A stretch of DNA of 46,417 bases from Cytauxzoon felis (taxonomy: Eukaryota; Apicomplexa; Aconoidasida; Piroplasmida; Theileriidae): positions 1 to 46,417 of the forward strand of contig JAIQCW010000144.1 in NCBI GenBank assembly GCA_020283715.1, given 5' to 3'. The notes under the pieces were generated by a model. The model searched no databases and had not been told where the DNA came from. It saw nothing but the letters and a program-made list of their open reading frames with translations. A program made the position numbers and the translations under genes. This document shows, piece after piece, positions 18,174-28,667 of this stretch. Position 1 is the stretch's first letter, and the number at the start of each line of letters is the position of its first letter.

Positions 18174-20630
18174 TCAATCTACTACGATATTTACAAGGTG
18201 TTGTAGATGTTGTTTGGTATCATTGAGTTCGATGGTGTGGATATTATTGATATTATCGAGTAGATTGATGATAGTTTTGGTCCAAAATGCGTAGCATGTA
18301 GCTTCAGCTGATCTGAATTTATATGCGGAGATTTGAAAGAGTGTAGCGATTTCATGTAATCTTTGTGATGATTTTTCTATACAATTAAGGAATCGTTTTA
18401 TATTTTCTCTGAAAACTTTATACCATAGTGCTAAATCTGTATCAAAATACATACGAAAGACTTTAAAACAAAATCTTCTACACCATATTAAATGTACTTC
18501 ATGATTTATACCATAAAATTCTACAAAGAAATGAAATATTAATACTGCTGCTACTCTACTTGGTGGTATAAATCTATTCCAATTCCTAGCCACATAAAAA
18601 TCATCCCATTTACTTAAACAATGATATACCCATGCAAATCCACCATTATCTATTAAAAATCTATATGCTGTATTCAACATTAAATAATCATCAAATATAC
18701 TCTCATCTACTATATCATATCCATCTTCCATCTCCGATGTTGGTATTGTTGGGCTGTGGGGGTAAAAAACACCATAATTCCCCACTGATGATCCATCTGT
18801 TTTTCCAGTTGTGGTCATATTTTTCCACCTGGGATCGTCTTGATGTTGCCATTCGCTTCCACTCGAGGTCGTCTTGCAGACAGCTCTTCTATTTAGTTGT
18901 CCCTCCGCTTCACGTAGATCAGCTACGGGTTCCACCTGAGGTTTAATTTCACTACTTCCTTCCAGGTTGGTATATTTCGTTCCTCCGGGTTGATGTCTAT
19001 TGATTAGAGATTTATAATTCTTAGATGTTCTTGGTAATGTATATTGTGTACCATCAGCTAAATTTATTTTATTCGTATCTGTAATTAATAAACCACCTTG
19101 TTTATTATCCCTTTTTATATCATTTCCACCCGAGGTTGTCCTGCGGTCAGCTCTCCACCTGAGGTCATCTTGCCGTTGCCATTCGCTTCTACCTGATTTC
19201 GTCCTGCCGTCAGCTTCCACCTGAGGTCCTTTCTTTCCATTGCATGGAGCTCTTCTATTTAGTTGTCCCTCCGCTTCCCTGAGATCAGCTTCGGGCATTC
19301 CACTTGAGGTTACATCAAACACATCCTCACTTCCGCCACGATCTCCGGGAGTGGCTTTACCGTTTACGGGGAAATAATTAGAAGAGGCTCCATGCAATGG
19401 TAACTGTCCTACACTACCAGATTTATCTCCATGATGACCTGCATTATTTTGAAAAGGTGTTACCATTTTCGATGGATTACCATTACCATATCCAATGTTA
19501 CGTGATATAAGACTACTATCATCAGTTGGTTCATCATGGAGATCATTACCCCGGATATTTGCAAGATAAAATAAACCATACTCCATAGCAACATATGTGT
19601 TTGTAAAACCTTTAGGCATAGATTGAAGGATATCCAATTGTGTAAAGATTATTTCATCAGCAATGAATGCATCCTTTGCCATGCTGATCGCATGAAGTAA
19701 ATATGAATCCCTTGAGGCATCAATCCAATGCTCCCTCAATGCAGCAGCTAAAAGATAAGATGCTGTACCAATCCTCAAGAATACATTATAATTCAACTCA
19801 TCTACATTCAATGATTTACTCTCTAAACATTTATTGATATAAGAATCAAAATATAAAATCGCTAAATTATGAGTGCATTTATCAATATCAAATTTCTTAC
19901 TCAATTGCTTTAAGAATTCCAATACCTTTCCACGCTCTTTCTTAATCACCTCTTCACGATGTAATAAATGCTCCTCAGAAATATAATACAAACGACTCGT
20001 AACATTTTCATAATATTCTCTAGGCTCCGACATTACATCACTCAATCTCTCATTAAATACTATCATACCATTAATTATTTTCAATATCTTATACTCGTCA
20101 GATGTTGGATATGAATCGTCAAATACACTTCTACATGTCTCATCACCATCTGAACTTCCACCATCAAATCTAGATTCACCATGCTGTATCTCTACCATTA
20201 TAGGTATATTATACAAATGAACTTTAGTCTCTCTACGACTCATCTTCAATGCCCAAATCCTCATTATATTACCCAATTCTATATTCGTATCCAATAATAA
20301 CCTGTTACATAACATCGATACCTCCGTATTAAATAAATCCGACCATATACCAGGAATCGTATTCATTATACGCATCTCATATGGTTTTGGCAAGTGAGTA
20401 GACAATGTTATCGATCTACGCTTATATTCCACCAAATCTATACTCAACTTCTTACATACCTCAGATAATAATATCCTGCCATATGATCTAATCACAGTAT
20501 CATAAATCCTACATAATTTCATCACCGCATCAGATATCAATGCATCTCTATCCACCGTTGAGGATTTCATGTCACAAATTGACACATCATCATCCAAATC
20601 CGATGTGTACACTAACCTCATCATCCACAC
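18174..20630 (-). CDS. Cyclin-box-like protein, 818 aa, with in-frame mosaic repeats
   Basis: Single long ORF. Residues about 235-350 resemble a cyclin N-terminal box: CTHNLAILYFDSYINKCLES, LRIGTASYLLAAALREHW, then DAFIADEIIFTQLDILQSMP. These match the pattern t...A..yfDryl, L.lvg.a.llLAaK.eE and y...eil..E..iL. The C-terminal 180 residues (after about 640) are helical (PPSRVAAVLIFHFFVEFYG) and might be a second, divergent cyclin fold or a GLE1-like domain. Residues about 400-600 are encoded by repeat blocks R13-R14, and about 610-622 by a copy of a second repeat (18755-18792). If it is a cyclin it would partner a CDK in cycle or transcription control; this is tentative. Confidence 0.5.
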   Translation of the reverse strand: MWMMRLVYTSDLDDDVSICDMKSSTVDRDALISDAVMKLCRIYDTVIRSYGRILLSEVCKKLSIDLVEYKRRSITLSTHLPKPYEMRIMNTIPGIWSDLFNTEVSMLCNRLLLDTNIELGNIMRIWALKMSRRETKVHLYNIPIMVEIQHGESRFDGGSSDGDETCRSVFDDSYPTSDEYKILKIINGMIVFNERLSDVMSEPREYYENVTSRLYYISEEHLLHREEVIKKERGKVLEFLKQLSKKFDIDKCTHNLAILYFDSYINKCLESKSLNVDELNYNVFLRIGTASYLLAAALREHWIDASRDSYLLHAISMAKDAFIADEIIFTQLDILQSMPKGFTNTYVAMEYGLFYLANIRGNDLHDEPTDDSSLISRNIGYGNGNPSKMVTPFQNNAGHHGDKSGSVGQLPLHGASSNYFPVNGKATPGDRGGSEDVFDVTSSGMPEADLREAEGQLNRRAPCNGKKGPQVEADGRTKSGRSEWQRQDDLRWRADRRTTSGGNDIKRDNKQGGLLITDTNKINLADGTQYTLPRTSKNYKSLINRHQPGGTKYTNLEGSSEIKPQVEPVADLREAEGQLNRRAVCKTTSSGSEWQHQDDPRWKNMTTTGKTDGSSVGNYGVFYPHSPTIPTSEMEDGYDIVDESIFDDYLMLNTAYRFLIDNGGFAWVYHCLSKWDDFYVARNWNRFIPPSRVAAVLIFHFFVEFYGINHEVHLIWCRRFCFKVFRMYFDTDLALWYKVFRENIKRFLNCIEKSSQRLHEIATLFQISAYKFRSAEATCYAFWTKTIINLLDNINNIHTIELNDTKQHLQHLVNIVVD
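18755..18792. repeat. Second repeat family, exonic copy (GGGGGTAAAAAACACCATAA core)
   Basis: It shares its core with 24255-24325. Here it lies inside the cyclin-like ORF and is translated on minus as GNYGVFYPHSP. A palindromic feel comes from CCCCAC/GTGGGG ends. Confidence 0.7.
18830..18990 (-). repeat. Mosaic palindromic block R13 (exonic)
   Basis: Read on minus: M7-like piece, M1, M5 ([15 protein letters not shown]), M2', M1'. There is no M3-M4 core. It is translated in the cyclin-like gene. Confidence 0.9.
19125..19420 (-). repeat. Mosaic palindromic block R14 (exonic, in frame)
   Basis: Read on minus: CCATTGCATGG variant of M6, M3 (CCGTAAACGG), M4, M1', M5, M6-variant, M1', M2' (GACGGCAGGA), M1', M2'. 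It is translated in the cyclin-like gene. Confidence 0.93.
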
Positions 20631-20687
20631 ATCACACTAACTCCATATATATTGAATTACTAATACAAAAAAAAATTATAATAATTA

Positions 20688-21118
20688 TTAAATACTAGAT
20701 GGATACAAGAAGACACGTACCCTACGACCCATCGATGATGGAGGGAGGTTCCTTCTAAATGATGCACGGACTACACCAACATTACCATGAGGTCTGCGTA
20801 TCTTACCCCAAATCACCTATCATATTTATATATTATCCACTAATAAATCAAACATACCCTTATCTTCTTACCATTTTTCAATGTCCTAGCCTTATATACA
20901 TACGCAACCTTCTTACCAAGATAAAATGCAGTGTCCTCACGAGTCTTCACACCCTCCAACTTCAATAAACTCGTCTTCTGATATTGGTTCACCAATGATC
21001 TATAAAATTATGCATCAACATATACAAATCCATACCTCTTGTAACCCAATACCACCGCCTTGGTATACAAGCGAACCTCCTCCTTCTTCTTGTTCACCTT
21101 CTTACCAGATTCCACCAT
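20688..21118 (-). CDS. RPL35A: 60S ribosomal protein eL33 (L35A), 117 aa, three exons
   Basis: Exons: 21118-21036, 20999-20858 and 20816-20688, with introns of 36 and 41 bases and agreeing phases. The spliced product has the eL33 signature: [17 protein letters not shown], then [19 protein letters not shown], then [18 protein letters not shown] and [13 protein letters not shown]. These line up with the human L35A pattern (GYKRg, ARDETEFYLGKRCAYVYKA, VIWGKVTRAHGNSGMVRA, IRVMLYPS). The N-terminus has an extra lysine-rich stretch ([11 protein letters not shown]). It is a structural protein of the large ribosomal subunit. It lies head to tail with the cyclin-like gene, whose ATG is 57 bases downstream of this stop. 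Confidence 0.95.
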
Positions 21119-21589
21119 TTTGTATTTTTTAAAAATAAATCTACTATAATAATATTAAAAATAGTATACAAAAAAAGAGTAGTGGTAATTTCCATACAAA
21201 TGCCATGTGGGATGGCAGTAACTTCAAAAAAAGTTCAAATTAAAATAAAAACTTACATTTACTACGATAATATTAAAGTTGATATGTGATTGAACTATTT
21301 TAGTCAGTTAAAGTTGTAAACCTCTATAATTAATCGATCTCTGTTACATGGTACTACCCCACCCATATCAATTTACCAGGCTTATATTTCCATAGCCAAA
21401 TTTTAGAGATATAGTTCACACATTAAAACGTCAATGAAAATTTATATCTATCACATTAAAATATAACTTATAAGAGTGATCCTGTAATAATAAACTTTAG
21501 TTGTCAAATATTATACTTATGGCTCAAGATCCATCACTAGAGGTCCATATTACTTCGTCTCCACTTGCATTTACATCTAACCCTCCACA
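21119..21589. other. Intergenic, no gene seen
   Basis: AT-rich 470 bases that include the eL33 promoter. There is no splice-supported ORF. The short plus ORF beginning near 21501 is a reading of the following repeat block. Confidence 0.4.
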
Positions 21590-21835
21590 TATTAGTATTA
21601 CTTTAGATCCGCTTGCCTTTCCACCTGAGGTTACATTCCCGCCGTCAGCTTCCTTTATTTACTTCCCCCTCCGCTTCCCTGAGATCAGCTACGGGTACTC
21701 CACTTGAGGTCCAATCCTCACATTCAACATCGCCACGATCTCTGGGAGTGGCTATACTCTTTAGAGATAGGTAATTGGAAGTGCTCTCTGCAAGAGGAAG
21801 AGAGGTGGATTGGACATTAAGTGGAGAGTTGTCTG
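21590..21835 (-). repeat. Mosaic palindromic block R15
   Basis: Intergenic, minus orientation: M2', M2, M3 (CTCTAAAGAG), M4 (AGAGATC variant), M1', M5, M2', M1'. Confidence 0.9.
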
Positions 21836-22244
21836 CAAGACAGAGAGAGAATATAATATTAAACAAGAAGCTGACGGCGGGATTAATGCTTTATGTTGTT
21901 AGATAATTTGTTATACATCAGAGTTACAAATTTATGTTAAAATTTTAATGTGTGTTTAATATATAAGACAGGTGCTGAATGGAGTTGCTGACATGAGAAG
22001 ATTTGAAAACAATGAATGACTGATAATAATCTAATATTGATATGGTCATGATAAAATAAAATTATGATGATGTTGGGAAAAATTTGTCCAAAACTTCGAT
22101 TTGATGTATAACATATAATTATGTGGTTGGTATAGTGATGTTGTTGATGAGTGGGTACATCATTTCAAATAACTTGGTGAAGAGGTTTTAATTTCTTATT
22201 ACTTTCTACTGAAGAAAAATATTAAATTTGATATTTAATTGAAA
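21836..22244. promoter_or_regulatory. Upstream region of VDAC
   Basis: AT-rich 400 bases between repeat R15 and the VDAC start codon. It should hold the VDAC promoter. No distinct motif or ORF is seen. Confidence 0.35.
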
Positions 22245-23983
22245 ATGAAACCTTTGAACTTTACGAAATTATTGTGTGGCCCTTCTAATGATCTCTTCAC
22301 AAAGGACTTTGCTCATAATAACCATTGGGAATTTGAATACTTATCAAAAGGACCTGTAGCTGATCTTAATAATAATTTACGCCTAGAAAAATCTGGAGAA
22401 TTTGTAGGATCTTCAACATTCAAGCATAACTTTAACAAATTCACATCCGAACTCAAATTCAATACCAATGCCACACACCATCTAGAAGTATTAGGTAATG
22501 TAAGTTATACTATATAAAGCACCCTTCTACTAAGATTTAGTACACATTGTCTCTTCCACTCACCGTCCTACTTGAGGTCTTTCCTGCCGTCAGCTTCCTC
22601 TGTTTACCTCCCCTCGGATTCCCGTAGATTATCCTCGGTATTTTGTTAACCCGGAAGAACAGACATCCACTTGAGGTTACAACCTCGCGTTCTCCTGCAG
22701 AGAGCTCTTCTAATTATCTATCTCTAAAGAGTATAGCCACTCCCGGAGATCGTGGCAGAGGTAGAGATAGTACTGTACCTCAAATGGAACACCTGGAAGC
22801 GATCTACGGGAGCTGGAAGGGGAGGTAAATAGAAGAGCTGACGGCAGGATAAAGAGAGGTGTATAGGATCTAACCTTAAGTGGAAGTATTTGTTTGATAT
22901 ATTTTATATATTTAGTTACCATTTGTTCCTGGTTTATTATTTGGTAGTAGATTTGTGTATAATTTTGCAAAGAATACAAACAATTTGGTGTTGTTTACTG
23001 AACATGCATCTAATAATGTTAGTTCAAGAGTAGAATTAAAGCCATTAGAAAGTGTTTATAATGGATTTGCATTATTCCATGATGGAACAGATAAAAAATG
23101 TCTATTAGGATTAGAAGTCAATAGCAATAAAACAACCAAATTCAGTTATACACTTGGTGCCGGATATAAACACCTATTAGGAGACAAAAATGTACAATTG
23201 TCATTCAGAGTGTAAGTTTTTACCATACATCCAAACTAAATATTCCACACGAAATCCAATACTACTCTCTTTTCCACTCGCAACTCCACCTGAGGTCGTC
23301 CTACCGTCAGCTTCACCACCGATGTCTTTCCACTCGCCGTGGAGGCTCTCTCTACTTAGTTCCCCCTCCGCTTCCCTGAGATCAGCTGCGGGTATTCCAC
23401 TTGAGGTTACATCCTCACTTCCGCCACGATCTCCGGGAGTGGCTCTACTCTTTAGAGATTGGTAATTGGAAGTGCTCTCTGCAAGAGGAAGTTAGGTGGA
23501 TTGGACCTCGAGTGGAGGCTAGTGGAAGAGAGTGGGATTGGACCTCAGGTGGACTGGAGTTCTTATATTTTGTTTTATAAATATATTTAATTATATAGGT
23601 TTGGTGGTGATAATAAGTATTTTGATAAGTTGGTTGGTAATTTATATTTGACAAAGGATGAGTTTGTACAACCATTGGTGGTTGGTGCATTATTTGAACA
23701 AGGTTTTAGTGAGCAAGTATCTAAATTATCATTAGCTGCTTCATATCATTTAACACCATTAACTAATCAACATGCTACATTTTTAAGGGTTAGATGTGAT
23801 GACTTAGCTAATGTAGCATTAACACTTGGACAGAAATTTAATAAAAATCTAACTTTATTATTTGGTTGTGAGGTATGTTTATTATATTAAAATTCAATCT
23901 TTATATAATCATTTCAGTTTAATGGCAAAAAATTAGACTCTAAAGATCTCAAATATGGTGTCAAATTCAGCTTTACTGATTGA
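22245..23983 (+). CDS. VDAC: Mitochondrial porin VDAC, 296 aa, four exons
   Basis: Exons: 22245-22499, 22916-23211, 23599-23872 and 23918-23983, all GT-AG with agreeing phases. The ATG at 22245 is preferred over the in-frame TTG at 22239. The chain has the VDAC layout: an N-terminal helix region (MKPLNFTKLLCGPSNDLFTK), where LF.KDF is the usual porin entry, then alternating beta strands such as FEYLSKGPVADLNNNLRLE. The end DLKYGVKFSFTD matches the last strand of eukaryotic porins. It forms the metabolite channel of the mitochondrial outer membrane. Introns 1 (22500-22915) and 2 (23212-23598) are long for this genome because each holds a mosaic repeat (R16, R17); intron 3 has the normal 45 bases. 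Confidence 0.93.
22550..22890 (+). repeat. Mosaic palindromic block R16 (intronic)
   Basis: VDAC intron 1. It starts with an M5 in minus orientation (about 22590-22640), then M7, M1, M2 variant, M3, M4, M1' and M5 in plus orientation, so it has M5 at both ends in opposite directions. The core is sense to VDAC. Confidence 0.9.
23265..23560 (-). repeat. Mosaic palindromic block R17 (intronic, antisense)
   Basis: VDAC intron 2. The M3-M4-M1'-M5 core is antisense to the gene. It has M1 and M6 at both ends. Confidence 0.9.
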
Positions 23984-24114
23984 TACACATTTATATGAAT
24001 TATTTAACTTTAAAAATAACTTAAATTAAATTCCAATTTTAATATATCTTCTTATATTAAAACATATACATTTATAATTTATAACATCCAACATTCAAAC
24101 GATGAAGATTCCAA

Positions 24115-24705
24115 CGTACCACCTGAGGTCCAATCACTATCTTCACCTGTTCCATTACGCCTTATTTTCGTCTTGCAGACAGCTCTTCTATTTACCCATC
24201 TCTAAAGAGTATAGCCACTCCCAGAGATCGTGTGATGGGGGTATTGTGGGGAATGTAGGGGTAAAAAACACTATAATTATTATGCACCCCATGACACAGA
24301 TTAAAAAACACCATAATATTCCACCTGAGGTCCAATCCACCTCTTTATTTCATCTCGCCATTCCACCCGAGGTTACAACCTTCCCTTCCACTCGCCGTGG
24401 TGGCTTCCTCCAATTACCTATCCCAAATGGGTAAAGCCACTCCCGGAGATCGTGGCGGTGAAGGTAGTGATGAAGGTTGTGATGGATCATCCATCATGGG
24501 AATGATGGAAGATGGTGCTAAGGATGTGTTGGATGTAACCTCATGTGGAATGAAGTGTAGTACTGGACCTCAAGTGGAACCCGTAGCTGATCTCAGGGAA
24601 GCGGAGGGGGAGGTAAATAGAGAAAGCTGTCTGCAAGACATGAATGTAACCTCAAGTGGAGAAGCTGACGGCAGGATGGACCTCAGGTGGAGAAGATACA
24701 AAACA
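24115..24705 (+). repeat. Mosaic palindromic block R18
   Basis: Intergenic and convergent (VDAC to the left, HAD gene to the right). Two M3-M4 cores. The first M4 is broken at GATCGTG|TGATGGGGG by the second repeat family. The second core has the M3 variant CCCAAATGGG (24422-24431), then M8, M1', M5, M2'. The last part closely resembles the exonic copies at 38134-38325. Confidence 0.92.
24234..24325. repeat. Second repeat family, two units
   Basis: Two tandem copies of a G-run followed by TAAAAAACAC(T/C)ATAAT. The segment directly abuts an M4 module, as it also does at 2149-2227. Confidence 0.75.
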
Positions 24706-24765
24706 ATGAGAGGTTGGATAGAAAGTTATATATGATGATATATATATATATATATATGAACGTGA

Positions 24766-26402
24766 TTAAACTACATTATTTGTTTGCAAATATTGCAATT
24801 GTGTGTTATTGTAGAGAAAATTGAGAACATATGCTACAGCAGCTTCATTATTTGTCAATTTGACAACATATTTAGCGGATTTTTTTACATATTGATCTGC
24901 GTTATCAACAGCAAATGATAATTTTGAAAATCTCATTGCTTCGATATCATTTTCATAATCACCAATAAAACCACATGATGGTGGATCTTCTCCCAAATGT
25001 TCCATTAATATCTTTAAACCTTCAGCTTTATTACTACCAGGTGGTAATATATAAATTGCATTACGCCCACGTTTAATTAAAAAATGATCACCATATTTAA
25101 TATTTTTAAATAATGGCATTTCAGTTATAAATAACCTAATTTTAGTTATTGTAAGATCTTTTAATATATCTTTAGTAACAAGTTTAAATGGATATAGATT
25201 TAAATAACCATGATCCCTATTATAACATGCATCAAGTATATAATCACAATCTAAAGAAGCAAATGATATATCACATAAACGATTATTATCATATGCATAA
25301 TCTACAATGTTTAATAATACATCAGGAGAAAAATTTAATAATCTCAATAAATTTCCATGATCATCATATACTACAGCTCCATTATTATATACACCTGGAA
25401 ATCCTACATATCCCGTCCTAAAAATAAAATCCGATGGAAATAAATCAAATAACTTCACAAATGAACGACCTAAAAGTATATATTAATGAAATCTTAATTA
25501 TAATAAATAAAATATCATACAAAATATTATACATATCCATTGTATCATTTGAAACTAGTACAGTTGTTTTCACCATTCTAATAGATTCTACACCTGTACC
25601 ATCATCTCCTCCACCTCAGGTCCATCCAACTACCTTCGTCTTGCAGACAGCTCCTCTATTTACTTCCCCTTCCAGCTCCCGTAGATCGCTTCCAGGCCAG
25701 CCTCCTAAATTTCATTATCCAGTTCCATGGCAGATTCCTGTTGGAAATTTCAGGAAATAACTGACAATATGTACATGCATATTGGATGAAACATAGATGT
25801 CAATATTTCATTGAACATGAAAGTTATGATTATATTGAATTGAATAAACTTCGCTTGAATTGAATTTATATTCATTGAGATATCCTCACTTCTGTGAATT
25901 CCGTCACTTTAGTCATATCTCGTTGAGATTCGACTTTATACCCTCAAGTGGAGAACCCGTAGCTGATCTCAGGGAAGCGGAGGGGGAAGTAAATAAAAGA
26001 GGTACCACGCCTAGTGGGAATAGCAGGATATACCTGAGGTGGAAGGTGAATATATATAGGTAATATACAATAGTAAATAATAGATGAATAGGAAGTGTTT
26101 ATGAAATACAATGTATAATATAAATCTATTGGCTATATCGTAAACATACCAGTGCAAAAGAACGGTGTGTAACCCTTATCTCTGATGTTCTCAAGTGCCT
26201 TTATATTTTCATCAAAGATATTGTCATGCACTGTATAGAATGTACCATCTATATCTATAGCAAAGTATTTGGGAGGATTATCTGGTTTATCAAGGTGAGG
26301 TTTTATAAGCTCTTGATTATTTTGACATAATATACTATCGAATGCTATCACACTTGTTTTAAAGCCAATCAATATGATAGATAATACTATATATAGTACC
26401 AT
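24766..26402 (-). CDS. Secreted HAD-superfamily (Cof-type) phosphatase, 318 aa, two exons
   Basis: Exon 1 is 26402-26150 and exon 2 is 25469-24766. The 680-base intron (GTATGT...TTTTAG) joins phase 1 to give FFCTGRSFV. The first 20 residues (MVLYIVLSIILIGFKTSVIA) are a signal peptide. HAD motifs are complete: DIDGT at 50-54 (nucleophile and acid aspartates), the T of CTG as motif II, K of SNKAEGLKIL as motif III and GDYENDIEAM near residue 254 as motif IV. The large C2B-type cap between motifs II and III places it with Cof-like sugar-phosphate and nucleotide phosphatases. Secretion suggests a role in the parasitophorous space, host cytosol or an endomembrane compartment; this is inference. 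The intron holds two repeat pieces (R19, R20). Confidence 0.9.
25600..25710 (-). repeat. Mosaic palindromic block R19 (intronic, M2-M5 piece)
   Basis: HAD gene intron. Reading plus: M1', M2 (GTCTTGCAGACAGC) and an inverted M5 variant (CCAGCTCCCGTAGATCGC). There is no M3-M4 core. Confidence 0.8.
25935..26045 (+). repeat. Mosaic palindromic block R20 (intronic, M5 piece)
   Basis: HAD gene intron: M1', M5, M6 variant (CCACGCCTAGTGG), M1'. It forms an inverted M5 pair with R19, about 220 bases apart. Confidence 0.8.
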
Positions 26403-26689
26403 AATGTAACATATAACATGATTTAAATATACACGCCATTTATTTCAAATTTTATTTTTTCTGTTTCAACCACACATATGGGGATTATTTACTTGACATA
26501 AATTTCAAAATATAAATTCAATTTTTACTTATAATTTTAATCTTTTACGTTGATGGTACATTCTTTATGATTGAGCTCTGTTCTACATAAAAATTAATTA
26601 AAATAAGAATAAGGTCCCATGTAGTGTTATTAATTGGTCATTGCCCAACTACATAATCCACCAAGCTTTGTCTATTCTATCTCCTCTAG

Positions 26690-26905
26690 AATTCGCTACT
26701 ATATCTGAGATCTCTCAACTGCTGTGGTGGCTTTCACTATTTACTTCCCCTTCCAGCTCCCGTAGATCGCTTCCAGGTAGTCCACCTGAGGTTACATATA
26801 CTACACTTCGCCACGATCTCCGGGAGTGGCTTTACTCTTTAGAGGAAGGTAATTGGAAGTGCTTTCTGCAAGATGATGACTAGACATTCCAATAGCTGTG
26901 GTAGC
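26690..26905 (-). repeat. Mosaic palindromic block R21
   Basis: Intergenic, minus orientation: M2-like, M3 (CTCTAAAGAG), M4, M1', M5 variant (AGCGATCTACGGGAGC), ending with a decayed inverted M5 (about 26905-26945). Confidence 0.85.
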
Positions 26906-26996
26906 TCTTCTATTTAGTTGTCCTCAGCCTCTCTGTGATTAATACGGGGATTATTCATTATTATGAACATATATATCTACAAATATATTTATGTAA

Positions 26997-28667
26997 TTAG
27001 AATATTGATCTTTTTTTATACAAATGAATATGAATGAGAATTTTAACACTCTTGTAAGCTTCATCACAAGGACAAGTCTTACAATTGTAAAAACAACAGC
27101 ATTCTCCTGGTTCACCACTTGTACAAGCTGGACAGTCGCACGCACAATTAGTAGAACCACCGTCATTACATGTGCCACTGGCTCCGTTGCCATTGGTATA
27201 TGCATCACATGTTTTTTCAATGTTTCCAGTACAATCAGAAGTACCTTGACTTCCAGTCTGAGCAGCTTGACCTGCAGACGAAGTTACAGTCGAAGGGGTA
27301 TCAGAACAAGTTCCACAAGTAGCACCGCCTGTCCCCCCTCCGCCAGAACCAACAGTCGTCCCATCACAATTAGAATCTTCATTTAAACCATCAATTACAC
27401 CATTAAGACTCTTCTTACTATTAACTTCCTTCAACTTCCCCTCAATTTCAGTTTTCTTAGTGATAGAAGAATTAATCTCAGATGTCTTGGTCTTAAGAGT
27501 TACAGATCTATAATCCTCAACCTTAACAAGAGGAGACATCATGGATATGACATCAGAGAGTATACCGTCACAGTCATCTGTATCCTCTAATCCTGTTTGT
27601 AGTAGTGTCAGTATATCATCTAATTTACTGCTGTATTTATGACAGGTACATGTACCATCATTAACTCCAGTAATAGTATTTAATAACAATGACCCTATTT
27701 CAAACACAAGATTGGTCGTAAGTGTGAGTAATGACTGTTTTGGACACGTGTTTTTCTCTTTACATGTACACTTGTCTTCTTCAACCATATAATCCGAGCT
27801 GATATACTCATTAAAGTAGGAGGTTATTAAGATAATAGATCGAGTTAGGGATAATGATGGTATAACTTTATATAAATCTTCATCAGATTCTCCTTTCATA
27901 TAACCAATAATCTTACAATACCTATCATGGAGTGACACAGTTGCTTGAAATAATTTATAGAATATAGTACAGAGACATTTACCATCTATAGAACAACATC
28001 TATTAATGTTATTTCCACACGTACATGATTTAATTGTATCATAATTCTTTTCTAAATTATCTATAATATTTGTAAAATAATCTCTTAATAAAGAGAATTC
28101 CTGTATTATTCTCAAATATAATTGTAGACCTATCAATCTCAAGACTATTGGATTTAGTAATTGAGGTGATATATTCTCATTCAATTGTATAATCAAATCC
28201 CTAGCTTCCTTCTCACAGTGTTCCATAGTTACCTTAATGAAATCCTTACATTTGTCATTTGAACCTGTACATTCATTACATTCTTTATATTTTTCACACT
28301 CATTCTTAATCTCCTCCAACACTTTACATGTATTATTTGTACTACTCTTAACTTTTCCACAAAACTCCTTAAGAATACATTTGAGTTCAACAGTAGTCTC
28401 ACACATGCTAGCACTAAGGGAAACACATGTATTACCTGTACAGAAAGTAAATTTCGAAGATTTACATCTTTTAATAATATAACCATTTGACTTAATTACA
28501 TGAGTACTCTTTATCCTGGTAGAAGTGAGTGTTTTAGATCGAATAACAGTGGCACATGTAGTCTTTTTTACACTTTTAGTAAAAACAACAGTCTCAGATA
28601 CATGATTAATTACACCACCCATGGCTTTCCTTATACTCTCACAACTATTGATATAATCTGAAAGCAT
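26997..28667 (-). CDS. Cysteine-rich orphan protein, 556 aa
   Basis: Uninterrupted ORF from the ATG at 28667, of visibly higher GC than its flanks. There are many cysteines, often as CXC or CXXC (CTCGNNINRCCSIDGKCLC, CTCKEKNTCPK, CTCHKYSSK), arranged in a helical core (about residues 70-390). A glycine/serine/threonine-rich linker follows (GSGGGGTGGATCGTCSD), then a dense cysteine cluster near the end (about residues 505-540, NCACDCPACTSGEPGECCCF). No signal peptide or membrane segment is seen. A further 3' exon is possible, because the last 15 residues (KILIHIHLYKKRSIF) read like run-on intron. The style recalls variant or surface cysteine-rich proteins of piroplasms, but I recognise no family. 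It contains no mosaic repeat. Confidence 0.7.
   Translation of the reverse strand: MLSDYINSCESIRKAMGGVINHVSETVVFTKSVKKTTCATVIRSKTLTSTRIKSTHVIKSNGYIIKRCKSSKFTFCTGNTCVSLSASMCETTVELKCILKEFCGKVKSSTNNTCKVLEEIKNECEKYKECNECTGSNDKCKDFIKVTMEHCEKEARDLIIQLNENISPQLLNPIVLRLIGLQLYLRIIQEFSLLRDYFTNIIDNLEKNYDTIKSCTCGNNINRCCSIDGKCLCTIFYKLFQATVSLHDRYCKIIGYMKGESDEDLYKVIPSLSLTRSIILITSYFNEYISSDYMVEEDKCTCKEKNTCPKQSLLTLTTNLVFEIGSLLLNTITGVNDGTCTCHKYSSKLDDILTLLQTGLEDTDDCDGILSDVISMMSPLVKVEDYRSVTLKTKTSEINSSITKKTEIEGKLKEVNSKKSLNGVIDGLNEDSNCDGTTVGSGGGGTGGATCGTCSDTPSTVTSSAGQAAQTGSQGTSDCTGNIEKTCDAYTNGNGASGTCNDGGSTNCACDCPACTSGEPGECCCFYNCKTCPCDEAYKSVKILIHIHLYKKRSIF

Noticed and set aside
18174..18700. GLE1 C-terminal domain in the cyclin-like protein
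   Set aside because: A loose W/P/AA pattern fits GLE1, but the upstream segment fits a cyclin box better. I kept GLE1 only as an alternative.
24102..24735. Two overlapping ORFs (110 and 112 aa) in R18
   Set aside because: Both are readings of repeat modules between convergent genes. No start context or extra sequence supports a gene.
27024..27386. 120-aa plus ORF rich in S/T/R
   Set aside because: It is the antisense of the glycine/threonine/cysteine-rich part of the cysteine-rich gene.
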